A stretch of DNA of 64,000 nt from Allochromatium vinosum DSM 180 (GTDB lineage: Bacteria; Pseudomonadota; Gammaproteobacteria; Chromatiales; Chromatiaceae), in contig NC_013851.1 of the NCBI RefSeq assembly GCF_000025485.1, positions 2,647,501 through 2,711,500 of the forward strand, in the 5' to 3' direction. This document shows, piece by piece, positions 1 through 9,060 of the stretch. The position numbers and the translations under genes are program-made. The notes under the pieces are model-generated. The model was given only the letters and a program-made list of their open reading frames with translations. It did not search any database and was not told where the DNA came from. Numbering within the stretch: the stretch's first letter is position 1; each line of letters opens with the position of its first letter.

Positions 1-10
1 GTGATAGTGA

Positions 11-33
11 ACGGGCCGGATGGCCCCGGTTTT
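11..33 (+). terminator. Weak terminator-like hairpin at the left edge
   Basis: A short G+C-rich stem (CGGGCC paired with GGCCC-C-G, one bulged base, loop GGAT) is followed by GTTTTC on the plus strand. It could end a plus-strand gene lying left of the window. The T-run is short and no gene is visible to the left, so this is tentative. The rest of 1-103 shows nothing recognisable. Confidence 0.25.
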
Positions 34-103
34 CGCCGAACTGTGGCTGGGTATTGTAGTATCAAGAACGCTGGCGACACATGCCGCAACAGTCACCCTG
101 GTC

Positions 104-1159
104 TCAGCCGAAATGGATCCTGGCCTCCAGATTGGCCGCCGAGTCGGCATTGGCCAGCGCCTCCTCCATCGTGATGGTACCGGCGTTGTAGAGCGCCAGT
201 AGCGCATCGTCGAAGGTACACATCCCCCCTGCGCCGCTCTCCTGCATCGCTTCGTTGATGGCGTCGACCCGTCCGTCGCGGATCAGATCGGCGATGTGCG
301 GCGTGTTGACCAGGATCTCGATCGCCGCGCAGCGCGCGCCGTCCTTGGTACGCACCAGACGCTGCGACAGGATGGCGCGCATGTAGGCCGACAGGTCCAT
401 GAACAGCGTCTTGTGCATCTCCTGCGGGAACATGTTGACGATGCGCTCCATCGCTTGATACGCATTGTTGGCATGCAGGGTCGAGATCGCCAGATGCCCG
501 GTCCCGGCCAGTTCGATCGCTGCCTCCATGGTCTCGCGGTTGCGGATCTCGCCGATCAGCACCACGTCGGGCGCCTCGCGCAGCACGCTCTTGAGCGCGT
601 TGGCATAGCTCTTGGTGTCGATGCCGATCTCACGCTGGCTGATGATGCACTGCTGGTGTTTGTGGGTGAACTCGATCGGATCCTCGATGGTGACGATGTG
701 TCCGGTGGAGTTGCGATTGCGGTGGTCGATCATGGCTGCGAGCGTGGTCGACTTGCCCGAGCCGGTGGCCCCGACCATGAGGATGATCCCGCGCTTGTGC
801 ATGATGAGCTGCGAGAGGACCGACGGCACATTCAGCTCGTCGAGCGTCGGCACATTGGCACGGATGTAACGCAGCACCATCGCCGGCTGCCCGCGCTGGA
901 AATAGGCGTTGACGCGAAAACGCGCCTTGCCCTCCAGCGCGATGGCGAAATCCAGTTCGCGCTCGCGCTCCAGCTCCTCGATCTGCTCGGGGGTCATGAT
1001 GCCTTCGACCGCCGCCCGACAGGCCGCCGCCGTCAGCACCGTCTCGCCGACCGAGCGGATGACGCCCTCGATCTTGATCTTGACCTGGGTGCCGGCGGCA
1101 AAGAACAAGTCCGAAGCCTTGTGCTTGACCATGAGTTCGAGATAGGGCTTGATGTCCAT
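104..1159 (-). CDS. PilT/PilU-family type IV pilus retraction ATPase
   Basis: A 351-residue secretion-type AAA ATPase of the family that powers type IV pilus retraction at the inner membrane. Visible motifs are Walker A GATGSGKST (about residues 130-138), the Asp box TIEDPIEF (157-164), Walker B with LIGEIR (201-206) and the His box GTGHLAISTLHAN. Overall the sequence looks more like PilU than PilT, for example the ending with NADSAANLEARI. It lies 39 bp downstream of a second PilU-like gene on the same strand, so the two are probably co-transcribed. PilU acts with PilT in twitching motility; no PilT proper is in this window. The family is certain, the exact subfamily less so. Confidence 0.88.
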   Translation of the reverse strand: MDIKPYLELMVKHKASDLFFAAGTQVKIKIEGVIRSVGETVLTAAACRAAVEGIMTPEQIEELERERELDFAIALEGKARFRVNAYFQRGQPAMVLRYIRANVPTLDELNVPSVLSQLIMHKRGIILMVGATGSGKSTTLAAMIDHRNRNSTGHIVTIEDPIEFTHKHQQCIISQREIGIDTKSYANALKSVLREAPDVVLIGEIRNRETMEAAIELAGTGHLAISTLHANNAYQAMERIVNMFPQEMHKTLFMDLSAYMRAILSQRLVRTKDGARCAAIEILVNTPHIADLIRDGRVDAINEAMQESGAGGMCTFDDALLALYNAGTITMEEALANADSAANLEARIHFG

Positions 1160-1198
1160 GAGCGGCTCCTGGAATGGCTGTCGTCGCGGCTCACGCCG

Positions 1199-2446
1199 TT
1201 ATCGATCCGACTTGAAACGTGCCGGGTCGAAGGGCGGATCCTCGATGGTCGAGACGGGCGATGCGTCGCCGAAGAGGCTCGAATCCGGTCCGCCGTCCTC
1301 ATCGCCCTCGTCGCTCATGATCGACAGCGCACCTGTGCCGCTGAAGTGATCCTTCTCGCGCGCCCCATGCCCCTCGAGCTTGATGGCCAACCGCAGACCG
1401 TTCATGGAGTCGGCATTGCGCAGGGCGTCCTCGTAGCTGATCTTGCCCGCTTCGTAGAGATCGAACAGCGCCATGTCGAAGGTCTGCATCCCGAGTTCGC
1501 GCGACTTCTTCATGACCGCCTTGATGCCGCCGACGTCGCCCTTGAAGATCAGATCCTGGATCAGCGGCGAGTTGAGCATGATCTCGACGGCCGCGACCCG
1601 CCCACCATCGGTGCAGGGCAGCAGACGCTGCGAGATGATGGCATTGAGATTGAGCGAGAGATCCATCAGCAGTTGACCACGCCGCTCCTCGGGGAAGAGG
1701 TTGATGATGCGGTCGAGCGCCTGGTTGGCGCTGTTGGCGTGCAGGGTCGAGAGACACAGATGGCCGGTCTCGGCGAAGTTGATCGCATGCTCCATGGTCT
1801 CGCGGGTGCGGATCTCGCCGATCAGGATCACGTCCGGCGCCTGACGCAGGGTATTGACGAGCGCGGCCTCCCAGCTCTCGGTATCGACGCCGACCTCGCG
1901 CTGCGTGATCAGACAGTTGACGTGCGGGTGCACGTATTCGACCGGATCCTCGATGGTGATGATGTGGCCGTAGCTGTTGGCGTTGCGGTGTCCGAGCATG
2001 GCGGCGAGCGAGGTCGACTTGCCCGAGCCGGTGCCGCCGACCATGAGCACCAGGCCGCGCTTGTTCATCACCACCTCCTTGAGCACCGGCGGCAGCTTCA
2101 GCTCGTCGAGAGTCGGGATACCGGCGTTGATGGTGCGCAGCACCGCGCCCGACAGTCCCTGCTGCACGAAGGCATTGACGCGAAAACGCCCGATACCCTT
2201 GGGACTGATGGCAAAGTTGCATTCCTTGTGCGCGTCGAAGTCGCGCACCTGGCGGTCGTTCATGATCGAGCGTACCAGGATGTTGGTCTGCTCACCGGAC
2301 AGCGCCTGAGTGCTCATCGGCGTCATGCGTCCATGGATCTTGCAGGCCGGCGGGAATCCGGCGGAGATGAAGAGATCCGATCCATTCTTCTGCGTCATCT
2401 TGCGCAGACAGTCGAGCATGAAATTCGCGGCTTGTTGACGGTCCAT
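1199..2446 (-). CDS. pilU: PilU, type IV pilus retraction ATPase
   Basis: A 415-residue ATPase that resembles Pseudomonas PilU along its length (SDLFISAG near the start, ECNFAIS, GIGRFRVNAF). It has Walker A GGTGSGKST (about 137-145), Asp box TIEDPVEY, Walker B with LIGEIR and His box TGHLCLSTLHAN. In known systems PilU is an accessory retraction motor that works through PilT. The last 45 or so residues form an acidic, low-complexity tail beyond the ATPase core, slightly longer than in Pseudomonas PilU (about 382 residues). It is the first gene of the apparent two-gene unit with the downstream PilT/PilU-family ATPase. Confidence 0.9.
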   Translation of the reverse strand: MDRQQAANFMLDCLRKMTQKNGSDLFISAGFPPACKIHGRMTPMSTQALSGEQTNILVRSIMNDRQVRDFDAHKECNFAISPKGIGRFRVNAFVQQGLSGAVLRTINAGIPTLDELKLPPVLKEVVMNKRGLVLMVGGTGSGKSTSLAAMLGHRNANSYGHIITIEDPVEYVHPHVNCLITQREVGVDTESWEAALVNTLRQAPDVILIGEIRTRETMEHAINFAETGHLCLSTLHANSANQALDRIINLFPEERRGQLLMDLSLNLNAIISQRLLPCTDGGRVAAVEIMLNSPLIQDLIFKGDVGGIKAVMKKSRELGMQTFDMALFDLYEAGKISYEDALRNADSMNGLRLAIKLEGHGAREKDHFSGTGALSIMSDEGDEDGGPDSSLFGDASPVSTIEDPPFDPARFKSDR

Positions 2447-2567
2447 GGCGCCCTCTGGTGGTACGGATGACGATCAGTGATCGACTCGACGGTCGCGTGC
2501 ACGACATGCCGTGGCCGTGCGTGTTCACATGATAAGCCGCGAGCCGCATTCGGAAAACGGGCCTGGG

Positions 2568-4094
2568 TCAGCGTGCCGGGGCCGCGAAGCCCCGGTCGAG
2601 CCGACGATAGCCGATGGCCTCGCTCAGATGGGTCGTGTCGATGCCCTCGGCACCGGCCAGGTCGGCGATGGTGCGGGCGACCTTGAGGATACGATGGTAG
2701 GCGCGCGCCGAGAGCGCGAGCCGCGTCAGAGCCTGTTCGACCAGCCGTTGACCGGCGGCGTCGAGTGCGCAGTCGCGATCGATCTCGGCTGGGGTCAGGG
2801 CCGCGTTGGCTTTGCCGGCGCGCGCGAGTTGGCGTTCGCGCGCCGCGCTCACGCGGGCACGCACCTGGGCCGTGGTCTCGTTCAGGCGCGACATCGGCCC
2901 GGTGAGCTGGCCCACCTCCAGACGCAGGACCTCGACATGCAGGTCGATGCGGTCGAGCAGCGGACCGGACAGGCGCCGGCGATACCGTGCCACCTGCTCG
3001 GGGCTACAGCGGCAACGCCCGGTGCTGTCGCCCAGATAGCCACAGGGACAGGGATTCATGGCCGCGACCATCTGGAACTGGGCCGGAAAGCGGACCTGAC
3101 GCGCCGCGCGCGAGATGTCGATCCAGCCCGACTCCAGCGGTTCACGCAGCACTTCCAAGACCCGCCGATCGAATTCGGGCAATTCGTCGAGAAAGAGCAC
3201 GCCATGATGGGCCAGGGAGATCTCGCCCGGTCGCGGCTGGGTGCCACCGCCGACCAGGGCGGCGGCCGAGGCGGTGTGATGCGGCGAGCGGAATGGACGT
3301 TCCAGCCAGCGCGCCGGATCGAAGGGGTCACGCCCGCCGACCGAGCGGATCGCGGCCGCCTCCAGGGCCTCGGACTCGCTCAATGGCGGCAGCAGTCCGG
3401 GCAGGCGCATGGCCAGCATCGACTTGCCGGTTCCGGGCGGACCGGACATCAGGATCGAATGCCCGCCGCTGGCGGCGATCTCCAGTCCGCGTTTGCCGTG
3501 CTCCTGACCGCGTACATCGACCAGATCCGGATAGTCGGGCCGGATCTGGAAACGATCGTCACCGCGCTGGATCGGCAGGGGTTCGACGCCATCGAGGTGT
3601 GCGCACACCTCGCGCAGATGCGCGGCCGGGCGCACCTCCAGCCCCTCGACGATGGCCGCCTCAGCCGCGTTCGCCTGCGGCAGGATCAGCGCTCGTCCAG
3701 CCGCGCGCGCGGCCAGGGCGATCGGCAGCACGCCCTGGATCGGGCGCAACGCGCCGGACAGGGCCAGCTCGCCGATGCATTCATAGTGTTCGAGCCGCTC
3801 GGTCCTGAGCTGACCCGTGGCCCCCAGGGTTCCGAGCGCGATCGGCAAGTCGAAACGCCCGCCTTCCTTGGGCAGATCGGCCGGCGCAAGATTGATCGTG
3901 ACCCGCCCGTTGGGAAACTGAAAGCTGTTGTTGACGAGCGCGCCATGCACCCGGTCCTTGCTCTCGCGCACCGCCATCTCGGGCAGACCCACGATGGACA
4001 TCGCCGGCAGTCCGCCCGAGAGCTGAACCTCGACCGTGACCGGCGGCGCCTCGATTCCGAGTCGCCCGCGGCTGTGCAGGATGCAGAGGGCCAA
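2568..4094 (-). CDS. YifB/ComM-family Mg-chelatase-like AAA ATPase
   Basis: A 508-residue protein with the N-terminal ChlI-like domain (about 20-140, LPAMSIVGLPE, INLAPADLPKEGGR), an AAA core with Walker A GPPGTGKS (about 215-222) and Walker B VLFLDELPEF, a small Cys cluster CPCGYLGDSTGRCRC and a C-terminal helical domain. The family includes ComM, a hexameric helicase that promotes branch migration during natural transformation, so a role in DNA uptake or recombination is likely but not proved here. The start MALCILHSRG aligns with E. coli YifB. It lies 18 bp downstream of ubiK. The nearby pilus-retraction genes fit a competence theme, although yifB is also widespread in non-competent species. 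Confidence 0.9.
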   Translation of the reverse strand: MALCILHSRGRLGIEAPPVTVEVQLSGGLPAMSIVGLPEMAVRESKDRVHGALVNNSFQFPNGRVTINLAPADLPKEGGRFDLPIALGTLGATGQLRTERLEHYECIGELALSGALRPIQGVLPIALAARAAGRALILPQANAAEAAIVEGLEVRPAAHLREVCAHLDGVEPLPIQRGDDRFQIRPDYPDLVDVRGQEHGKRGLEIAASGGHSILMSGPPGTGKSMLAMRLPGLLPPLSESEALEAAAIRSVGGRDPFDPARWLERPFRSPHHTASAAALVGGGTQPRPGEISLAHHGVLFLDELPEFDRRVLEVLREPLESGWIDISRAARQVRFPAQFQMVAAMNPCPCGYLGDSTGRCRCSPEQVARYRRRLSGPLLDRIDLHVEVLRLEVGQLTGPMSRLNETTAQVRARVSAARERQLARAGKANAALTPAEIDRDCALDAAGQRLVEQALTRLALSARAYHRILKVARTIADLAGAEGIDTTHLSEAIGYRRLDRGFAAPAR

Positions 4095-4112
4095 CTCCCG
4101 TCCCTCCTGGGT

Positions 4113-4379
4113 TCAGTCCGAACGGCGTCCTGGGGCGGCGAGCGACTGCTCCAGGGCAGCGACCTGCGACTCCAGGGCGGCCAGCTTCTCGCGGGTGCGC
4201 GCCAGCACCGCCGACTGCACGTCGAACTCTTCGCGCGTGACCAGATCGAGCCGCGACAGCCCAGCCTCCAGCGAGGCGCGCAGATTACGGTTGACGTCGT
4301 CCTGTAAGACCTGCAAGCCCTTCGGCATGGCCGAAGACAGGCGCTGGAACAGATCGTCGAAGTGTTTTGGATCCAACAT
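4113..4379 (-). CDS. ubiK: UbiK-type ubiquinone biosynthesis accessory factor
   Basis: An 88-residue protein with the BMFP (YqiC/UbiK) pattern: an amphipathic N-terminal helix (MLDPKHFDDLFQRLSSAMP), the conserved segment VTREEFDVQSAVLARTREKL and a C-terminal coiled coil (LAALESQVAALEQSL). In E. coli and Salmonella UbiK binds UbiJ and helps aerobic ubiquinone synthesis; it also has membrane-fusogenic activity in vitro. The length matches the family. It begins a small minus-strand unit with the YifB-type gene 18 bp downstream. No other ubiquinone gene is in the window. Confidence 0.85.
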   Translation of the reverse strand: MLDPKHFDDLFQRLSSAMPKGLQVLQDDVNRNLRASLEAGLSRLDLVTREEFDVQSAVLARTREKLAALESQVAALEQSLAAPGRRSD

Positions 4380-4522
4380 CGTTTAGAGACCTTGCATTGG
4401 GTTGGAATGAAGCTCGGATCGGAAGAGACTTTGAGTGGGCATTATAGGGTCGTGTTCGCGAACCGTCTTCCATTCGCGCTTGCTCCACGAACGTGCATCC
4501 ATCCACCTCGGCCGAATCGATG

Positions 4523-4539
4523 CGCCTCATTTTGGTGCA
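4523..4539 (+). promoter_or_regulatory. Candidate NtrC (GlnG) enhancer site
   Basis: The 17 bases CGCCTCATTTTGGTGCA match the NtrC consensus TGCACC-N5-GGTGCA with a perfect right half-site and a partly matching left half (14 of 17 against TGCACCATTTTGGTGCA). It lies about 170 bp upstream of the sigma-54 promoter, a typical enhancer distance. Assigning it to NtrC is inference from position and motif. Confidence 0.45.
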
Positions 4540-4705
4540 TCTGTCTGTGGTGATTTTCGCACATGAGGCCGAAGCACATCCGCGCACAGACAAAGCACTT
4601 TAAGTGTAGACGCGACTCCACACCGTCTCCAAACCTTTTGAGTTCTTGGGGATATCCATGCCGAGCCGTCCCGTCCGGCGGCCGGATCTTCGCTGGGATG
4701 CTTGA

Positions 4706-4723
4706 TGGCACGCTCTCTGCTTT
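4706..4723 (+). promoter_or_regulatory. Sigma-54 (RpoN) promoter of the porin-glnK-amtB operon
   Basis: TGGCACGCTCTCTGCTTT matches the -24/-12 consensus TGGCACG-N4-TTGCW with one mismatch (C for the first T of TTGC); GG and GC have the correct 10-bp spacing. The predicted start of transcription is near 4731, about 100 bp before the porin ATG. Nitrogen-controlled glnK-amtB operons are classical RpoN/NtrC targets, which supports the call. Confidence 0.8.
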
Positions 4724-4831
4724 GCTACCGATACGCATCCAGGACCGACAGGCTCATGCGGCCCTTCCAGCCGAGCCGGCAACGTCCCCGATCGAGTCCA
4801 TCAGGCAACAACCCAGCACGAGGAACCATCC

Positions 4832-5984
<1,153 letters not shown>

Positions 5985-6008
5985 TCCATGTCCCAGGAGA
6001 TCCCTAAG

Positions 6009-7358
6009 ATGCATTCGACCCCGATGCCACGACTGCTCCGACCGCTGCTGGCGGCCGGACTGACCCTCACACCGCTCCTGGCGCTCGCTCAGGAAGAGGC
6101 GACGATCGACACCGGCGACACCGCCTGGATGCTGACGGCCACGGCGCTGGTCCTGTTCATGACCATCCCTGGGCTCTCGCTGTTCTACGCCGGTCTGGTG
6201 CGCGCCAAGAACGTGCTCTCGGTACTCATGCAGTGCTTTGCCATCACCGCCATGATGAGTCTGCTGTGGGCCATCTACGGCTACAGCCTCGCCTACACTG
6301 ACGGCGGCTCGATGCAGAGCCTCATCGGCGGCTTCGAGAAGCTCTTCCTCTCCGGACTGACGGTGGACTCGGTTGCGGGCACCATCCCCGAGTCGGTCTA
6401 CATGACCTTCCAGATGACCTTCGCCATCATCACCCCGGCGCTCATCGTCGGCGCCTTTGCCGAGCGCATGAAGTTCTCGGCCATGCTGGTGTTCATGGCG
6501 CTGTGGCTGACCCTGGTCTATGTGCCGATCTGGCACTGGGTCTGGGGCGGCGGCTGGATCGCCAATCTCGGCGCCATCCTGGGGCTGACCGAGGAAGGCG
6601 GCGCGGCGCTCGACTTCGCCGGCGGCACCGTGGTGCACATCAACGCCGGTATCGCCGCACTCATGGCCGCGATCGTGCTCGGTCCGCGCAAGGGCTATCC
6701 CGGAACCGCCATGCCGCCGCACAACCTGGGCCTGACGGTGATGGGCGCCTCCATGCTGTGGGTCGGCTGGTTCGGATTCAACGCCGGCTCGGAGCTGGCC
6801 GCCGACGGCACCGCCGGCATGGCGATGACGGTCACCCAGCTGGCCACCGCCAGCGCCGCCCTGACCTGGATGTTCGCCGAGTGGATCAATCACGGCAAAC
6901 CCTCGGTGCTGGGTATCGCCACCGGCGCGGTCGCCGGCCTGGTCGCCATCACCCCGGCCTCGGGCACGGCCGGTCCCATGGGCGCCATCGTCATCGGTTT
7001 CGCCGGCGCCTTCTTCGCCTTCATCGCCTCGACCAAGATCAAGCGCAAATTCGGCTATGACGACTCGCTCGACGTCTGGGGCGTGCATGGCGTGGCCGGT
7101 ATCGTCGGCGCCATCCTGACCGGCGTCTTCGCCGCCCCCATCCTGGGCGGCGCCGGGCTGGCCGACGGTATCGAGACCATGGGCGCGCAGGTGATCATCC
7201 AGGTCGTATCGGTCCTGGCCACACTGATCTATGGCGGGGTTCTCAGTCTGCTGATCCTGCTGGTGGTCAAGTCCACCATCGGACTGCGCGTCACCGAGGA
7301 ACAGGAGACCATGGGTCTGGATCTCTCGCAACACGACGAACGCGGCTACATTCTCTGA
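6009..7358 (+). CDS. amtB: Ammonium channel AmtB
   Basis: A 449-residue inner-membrane protein with a cleavable signal peptide (LAAGLTLTPLLALAQ) followed by about eleven membrane helices. Pore features are visible: the twin-histidine segments GGTVVHINAGIAAL and DVWGVHGVAGIVGAI and the family segment FYAGLVRAKNVLS. I chose ATG 6009 because AGGAG lies nine bases before it; an in-frame ATG at 5988 has no ribosome-binding sequence and would add seven residues before the signal peptide. It conducts ammonium/ammonia inward and is gated by the upstream GlnK. A strong terminator hairpin follows about 85 bp downstream. Confidence 0.95.
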   Translation: MHSTPMPRLLRPLLAAGLTLTPLLALAQEEATIDTGDTAWMLTATALVLFMTIPGLSLFYAGLVRAKNVLSVLMQCFAITAMMSLLWAIYGYSLAYTDGGSMQSLIGGFEKLFLSGLTVDSVAGTIPESVYMTFQMTFAIITPALIVGAFAERMKFSAMLVFMALWLTLVYVPIWHWVWGGGWIANLGAILGLTEEGGAALDFAGGTVVHINAGIAALMAAIVLGPRKGYPGTAMPPHNLGLTVMGASMLWVGWFGFNAGSELAADGTAGMAMTVTQLATASAALTWMFAEWINHGKPSVLGIATGAVAGLVAITPASGTAGPMGAIVIGFAGAFFAFIASTKIKRKFGYDDSLDVWGVHGVAGIVGAILTGVFAAPILGGAGLADGIETMGAQVIIQVVSVLATLIYGGVLSLLILLVVKSTIGLRVTEEQETMGLDLSQHDERGYIL

Positions 7359-7369
7359 AACCGCGCACG

Positions 7370-7393
7370 GGTGGCCGGCACCGTCCGGCCACC
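7370..7393 (+). repeat. Inverted repeat after amtB
   Basis: GGTGGCCGG and CCGGCCACC form a perfect 9-bp stem around the loop CACCGT, 12 bp after the amtB stop. There is no T-run, so it is more likely a 3'-end stabilising stem or part of a compound terminator with the hairpin at 7444. Confidence 0.5.
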
Positions 7394-7443
7394 GTCCCGC
7401 AACCGGGACACGCCCAGCATGCTTTGACTGTTGTTGTGATTTC

Positions 7444-7468
7444 GGGGCCATTCGGCCCCATTCTTTTG
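7444..7468 (+). terminator. Rho-independent terminator of the porin-glnK-amtB operon
   Basis: GGGGCC-ATTC-GGCCCC forms a perfect 6-bp G+C stem with a four-base loop and is followed by ATTCTTTT. It lies 86 bp past the amtB stop and before the BLUF gene, separating the two units. Confidence 0.75.
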
Positions 7469-7608
7469 TCTGCTCGAACTCGCCGGCCCACAGTCGGGAT
7501 CGACCGATCGACCAGACCATGAATGTCGTGGACAATGTATTCGAGCAGGCGCCTCCCTTCACTCATCAATCTGGCGCCCAACGGCCTGTCAGGCCATGGA
7601 GAACGACA

Positions 7609-8040
7609 GTGTCCCTGATCCATGTCATCTATATCAGCACGGCCCGTCACGAGTTTGACCCCGACGAACTCGAGTCGATCCTCGAAAGCTCCGCACGCCA
7701 CAATGCCCGTCTGGGCATCACGGGCATGCTGCTCTATGCCGAGGGCTGTTTCCTGCAGGTTCTGGAGGGTGAGGCCGGGCCGGTCGAGGAGACCTATGCC
7801 CGTGTTGAGCGCGATGCCCGTCATTTCGGCCTGATCGAACTGGAGCGCAGCGAGATCCAGGCGCGCAGCTTCGAGCAATGGAGCATGGGGTTTCGGCAGG
7901 TGAGCGAGGCAGAGATCCGCCAGCACCCGAACTTTGCCCCCTTTTTCGAGCATGGATTCGATCCGGCCAGCATCGGGGCGCATCCGGGACTGGCCTTCGA
8001 TCTGCTCGTCGCCTTCGCCCGCAACCAACAGCGTCTCTAG
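7609..8040 (+). CDS. BLUF-domain blue-light photoreceptor
   Basis: A 143-residue protein consisting of one BLUF (FAD-binding blue-light sensor) domain at about residues 3-98 and a short C-terminal helical extension. The photochemical residues are all present: Tyr8 (IYIS), Asn32 in NARLGITG, Gln50 in FLQVLEG and the Trp91/Met93 pair in QWSMGF. I chose the GTG at 7609 with GGAG seven bases upstream; the longer frame from 7519 adds residues that do not look like the family. Single-domain BLUF proteins signal through partner proteins. The gene 27 bp downstream encodes an HD-GYP-like protein and is the obvious candidate partner. Confidence 0.9.
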   Translation: MSLIHVIYISTARHEFDPDELESILESSARHNARLGITGMLLYAEGCFLQVLEGEAGPVEETYARVERDARHFGLIELERSEIQARSFEQWSMGFRQVSEAEIRQHPNFAPFFEHGFDPASIGAHPGLAFDLLVAFARNQQRL

Positions 8041-8067
8041 ATCGAGCACTCAGCGGCCGGCTGCATC

Positions 8068-9021
8068 ATGTCCACGACAGACAGTCAACGCAACCAGGCA
8101 CAGCCCAAGTCCGAACCAGCGGAACTGTGGCCGGCGCTGCATCGGCGGCTCCAGAAACTGGGGATCGATTCCTCCAATGGTCTGGACTTCCAGACGCATC
8201 TGGTCCGCATCGCCGACGGACTGACCCAGGCGCTTCAGGAGCGCCCCGACGACAGTCTATTCGTCCTGGTGCAGATGCTCCATGACCTGCGCCATGGCTA
8301 CAGCGCCACCCATGCCCTGCTGTCGGCCGTCACCTGTCAGCTGACGGGGCCACTGGCCAACATCCAGGGCGAACGCCTCGAGGCGCTGAGCCATGCCGCC
8401 CTGACGATGAACATCGGCATGCGTGCGCTGCAAGACCGGCTCGCGTCCCAGACTCAACCCCTGGACTTCGAGCAGCGTCTCGCCATCCAGCAGCACCCGA
8501 CCGAGGGCGCCAACCTGCTGCGGCGGCTGGGCGTCACCGACGAGACCTGGCTGTCGCTGGTCGCGGATCATCACGAGACGCCGGATGGCAGCGGTTATCC
8601 GCATCGCAAGCCCGTGCGCGACGCGCTACAGAATTTGCTGCGCATGAGCGATCTGTTCGTGGCGCGCATCAGTCCGCGCCGGAGCCGGCGCGGTCTGGCT
8701 CCCAATGTGGCGGTCCGCAATCTCTATCTGGAGATGCGCGATCACTCCGGTGAACTCGGCGCCATCTTCGCCAAACAAATGGGCATGTACCCGCCTGGAA
8801 GCTATGTGAGACTCCAGAGCGGAGAGACGGCGGTCGTCGTCCGGCGCGGTGCGCGTGTCAATTGTCCGCTGACGGTGGCCATCGCCGATCCGATCGGCGT
8901 GCCCCTGAGTCCGCCTCAGGTCCGCGACACCCAGTCGCCCGGACTCGCCATCAAGCGCCACATGGATCCGGATGAGGTGCGGGTGCGCATTGATCTGGCG
9001 CGTCTGCTGGATCGTCTCTGA
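8068..9021 (+). CDS. HD-GYP-like protein with degenerate HD dyad
   Basis: A 317-residue soluble protein related to HD-GYP c-di-GMP phosphodiesterases. The GYP signature HHETPDGSGYP is intact (168-178), as are His143 and Asp195, but the HDIGK position reads MNIGM (114-118), so the metal-binding HD pair is lost. A short extra domain of about 100 residues follows (PPGSYVRLQSGETAVVV). Loss of HD suggests altered metal binding or a non-catalytic binding role; this is inference. It follows the BLUF gene by 27 bp on the same strand, so the two are probably co-expressed and could form a light-responsive c-di-GMP module. No membrane segment is seen. Confidence 0.8.
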   Translation: MSTTDSQRNQAQPKSEPAELWPALHRRLQKLGIDSSNGLDFQTHLVRIADGLTQALQERPDDSLFVLVQMLHDLRHGYSATHALLSAVTCQLTGPLANIQGERLEALSHAALTMNIGMRALQDRLASQTQPLDFEQRLAIQQHPTEGANLLRRLGVTDETWLSLVADHHETPDGSGYPHRKPVRDALQNLLRMSDLFVARISPRRSRRGLAPNVAVRNLYLEMRDHSGELGAIFAKQMGMYPPGSYVRLQSGETAVVVRRGARVNCPLTVAIADPIGVPLSPPQVRDTQSPGLAIKRHMDPDEVRVRIDLARLLDRL

Positions 9022-9060
9022 GACGCCCCAAGGCAGGCCCCGCCCACTGTCGCGCGGGTG

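Larger units (their letters stand above)
4380..4831. promoter_or_regulatory. 452-bp divergent regulatory region between ubiK and the ammonium operon
   Basis: No convincing gene lies here; the small reading frames are not conserved-looking. The region holds the sigma-54 promoter at 4706-4723 and the candidate NtrC site at 4523-4539, both described separately. A short palindrome CACTTTAAGTG lies at 4596-4606 between them. The ribosome-binding sequence GAGGAACC precedes the porin start. The ubiK promoter on the opposite strand was not identified. Confidence 0.7.

Noticed and set aside
296-2470. A 724-codon plus-strand frame opposite the two pilus ATPase genes
   Set aside because: Antisense shadow of two clear ATPase genes; no recognisable domain and no ribosome-binding site.
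4442-4738. Small minus-strand frames in the ubiK-porin gap
   Set aside because: They overlap each other, the sigma-54 promoter and the NtrC-like site, have no ribosome-binding sequence and no family resemblance.
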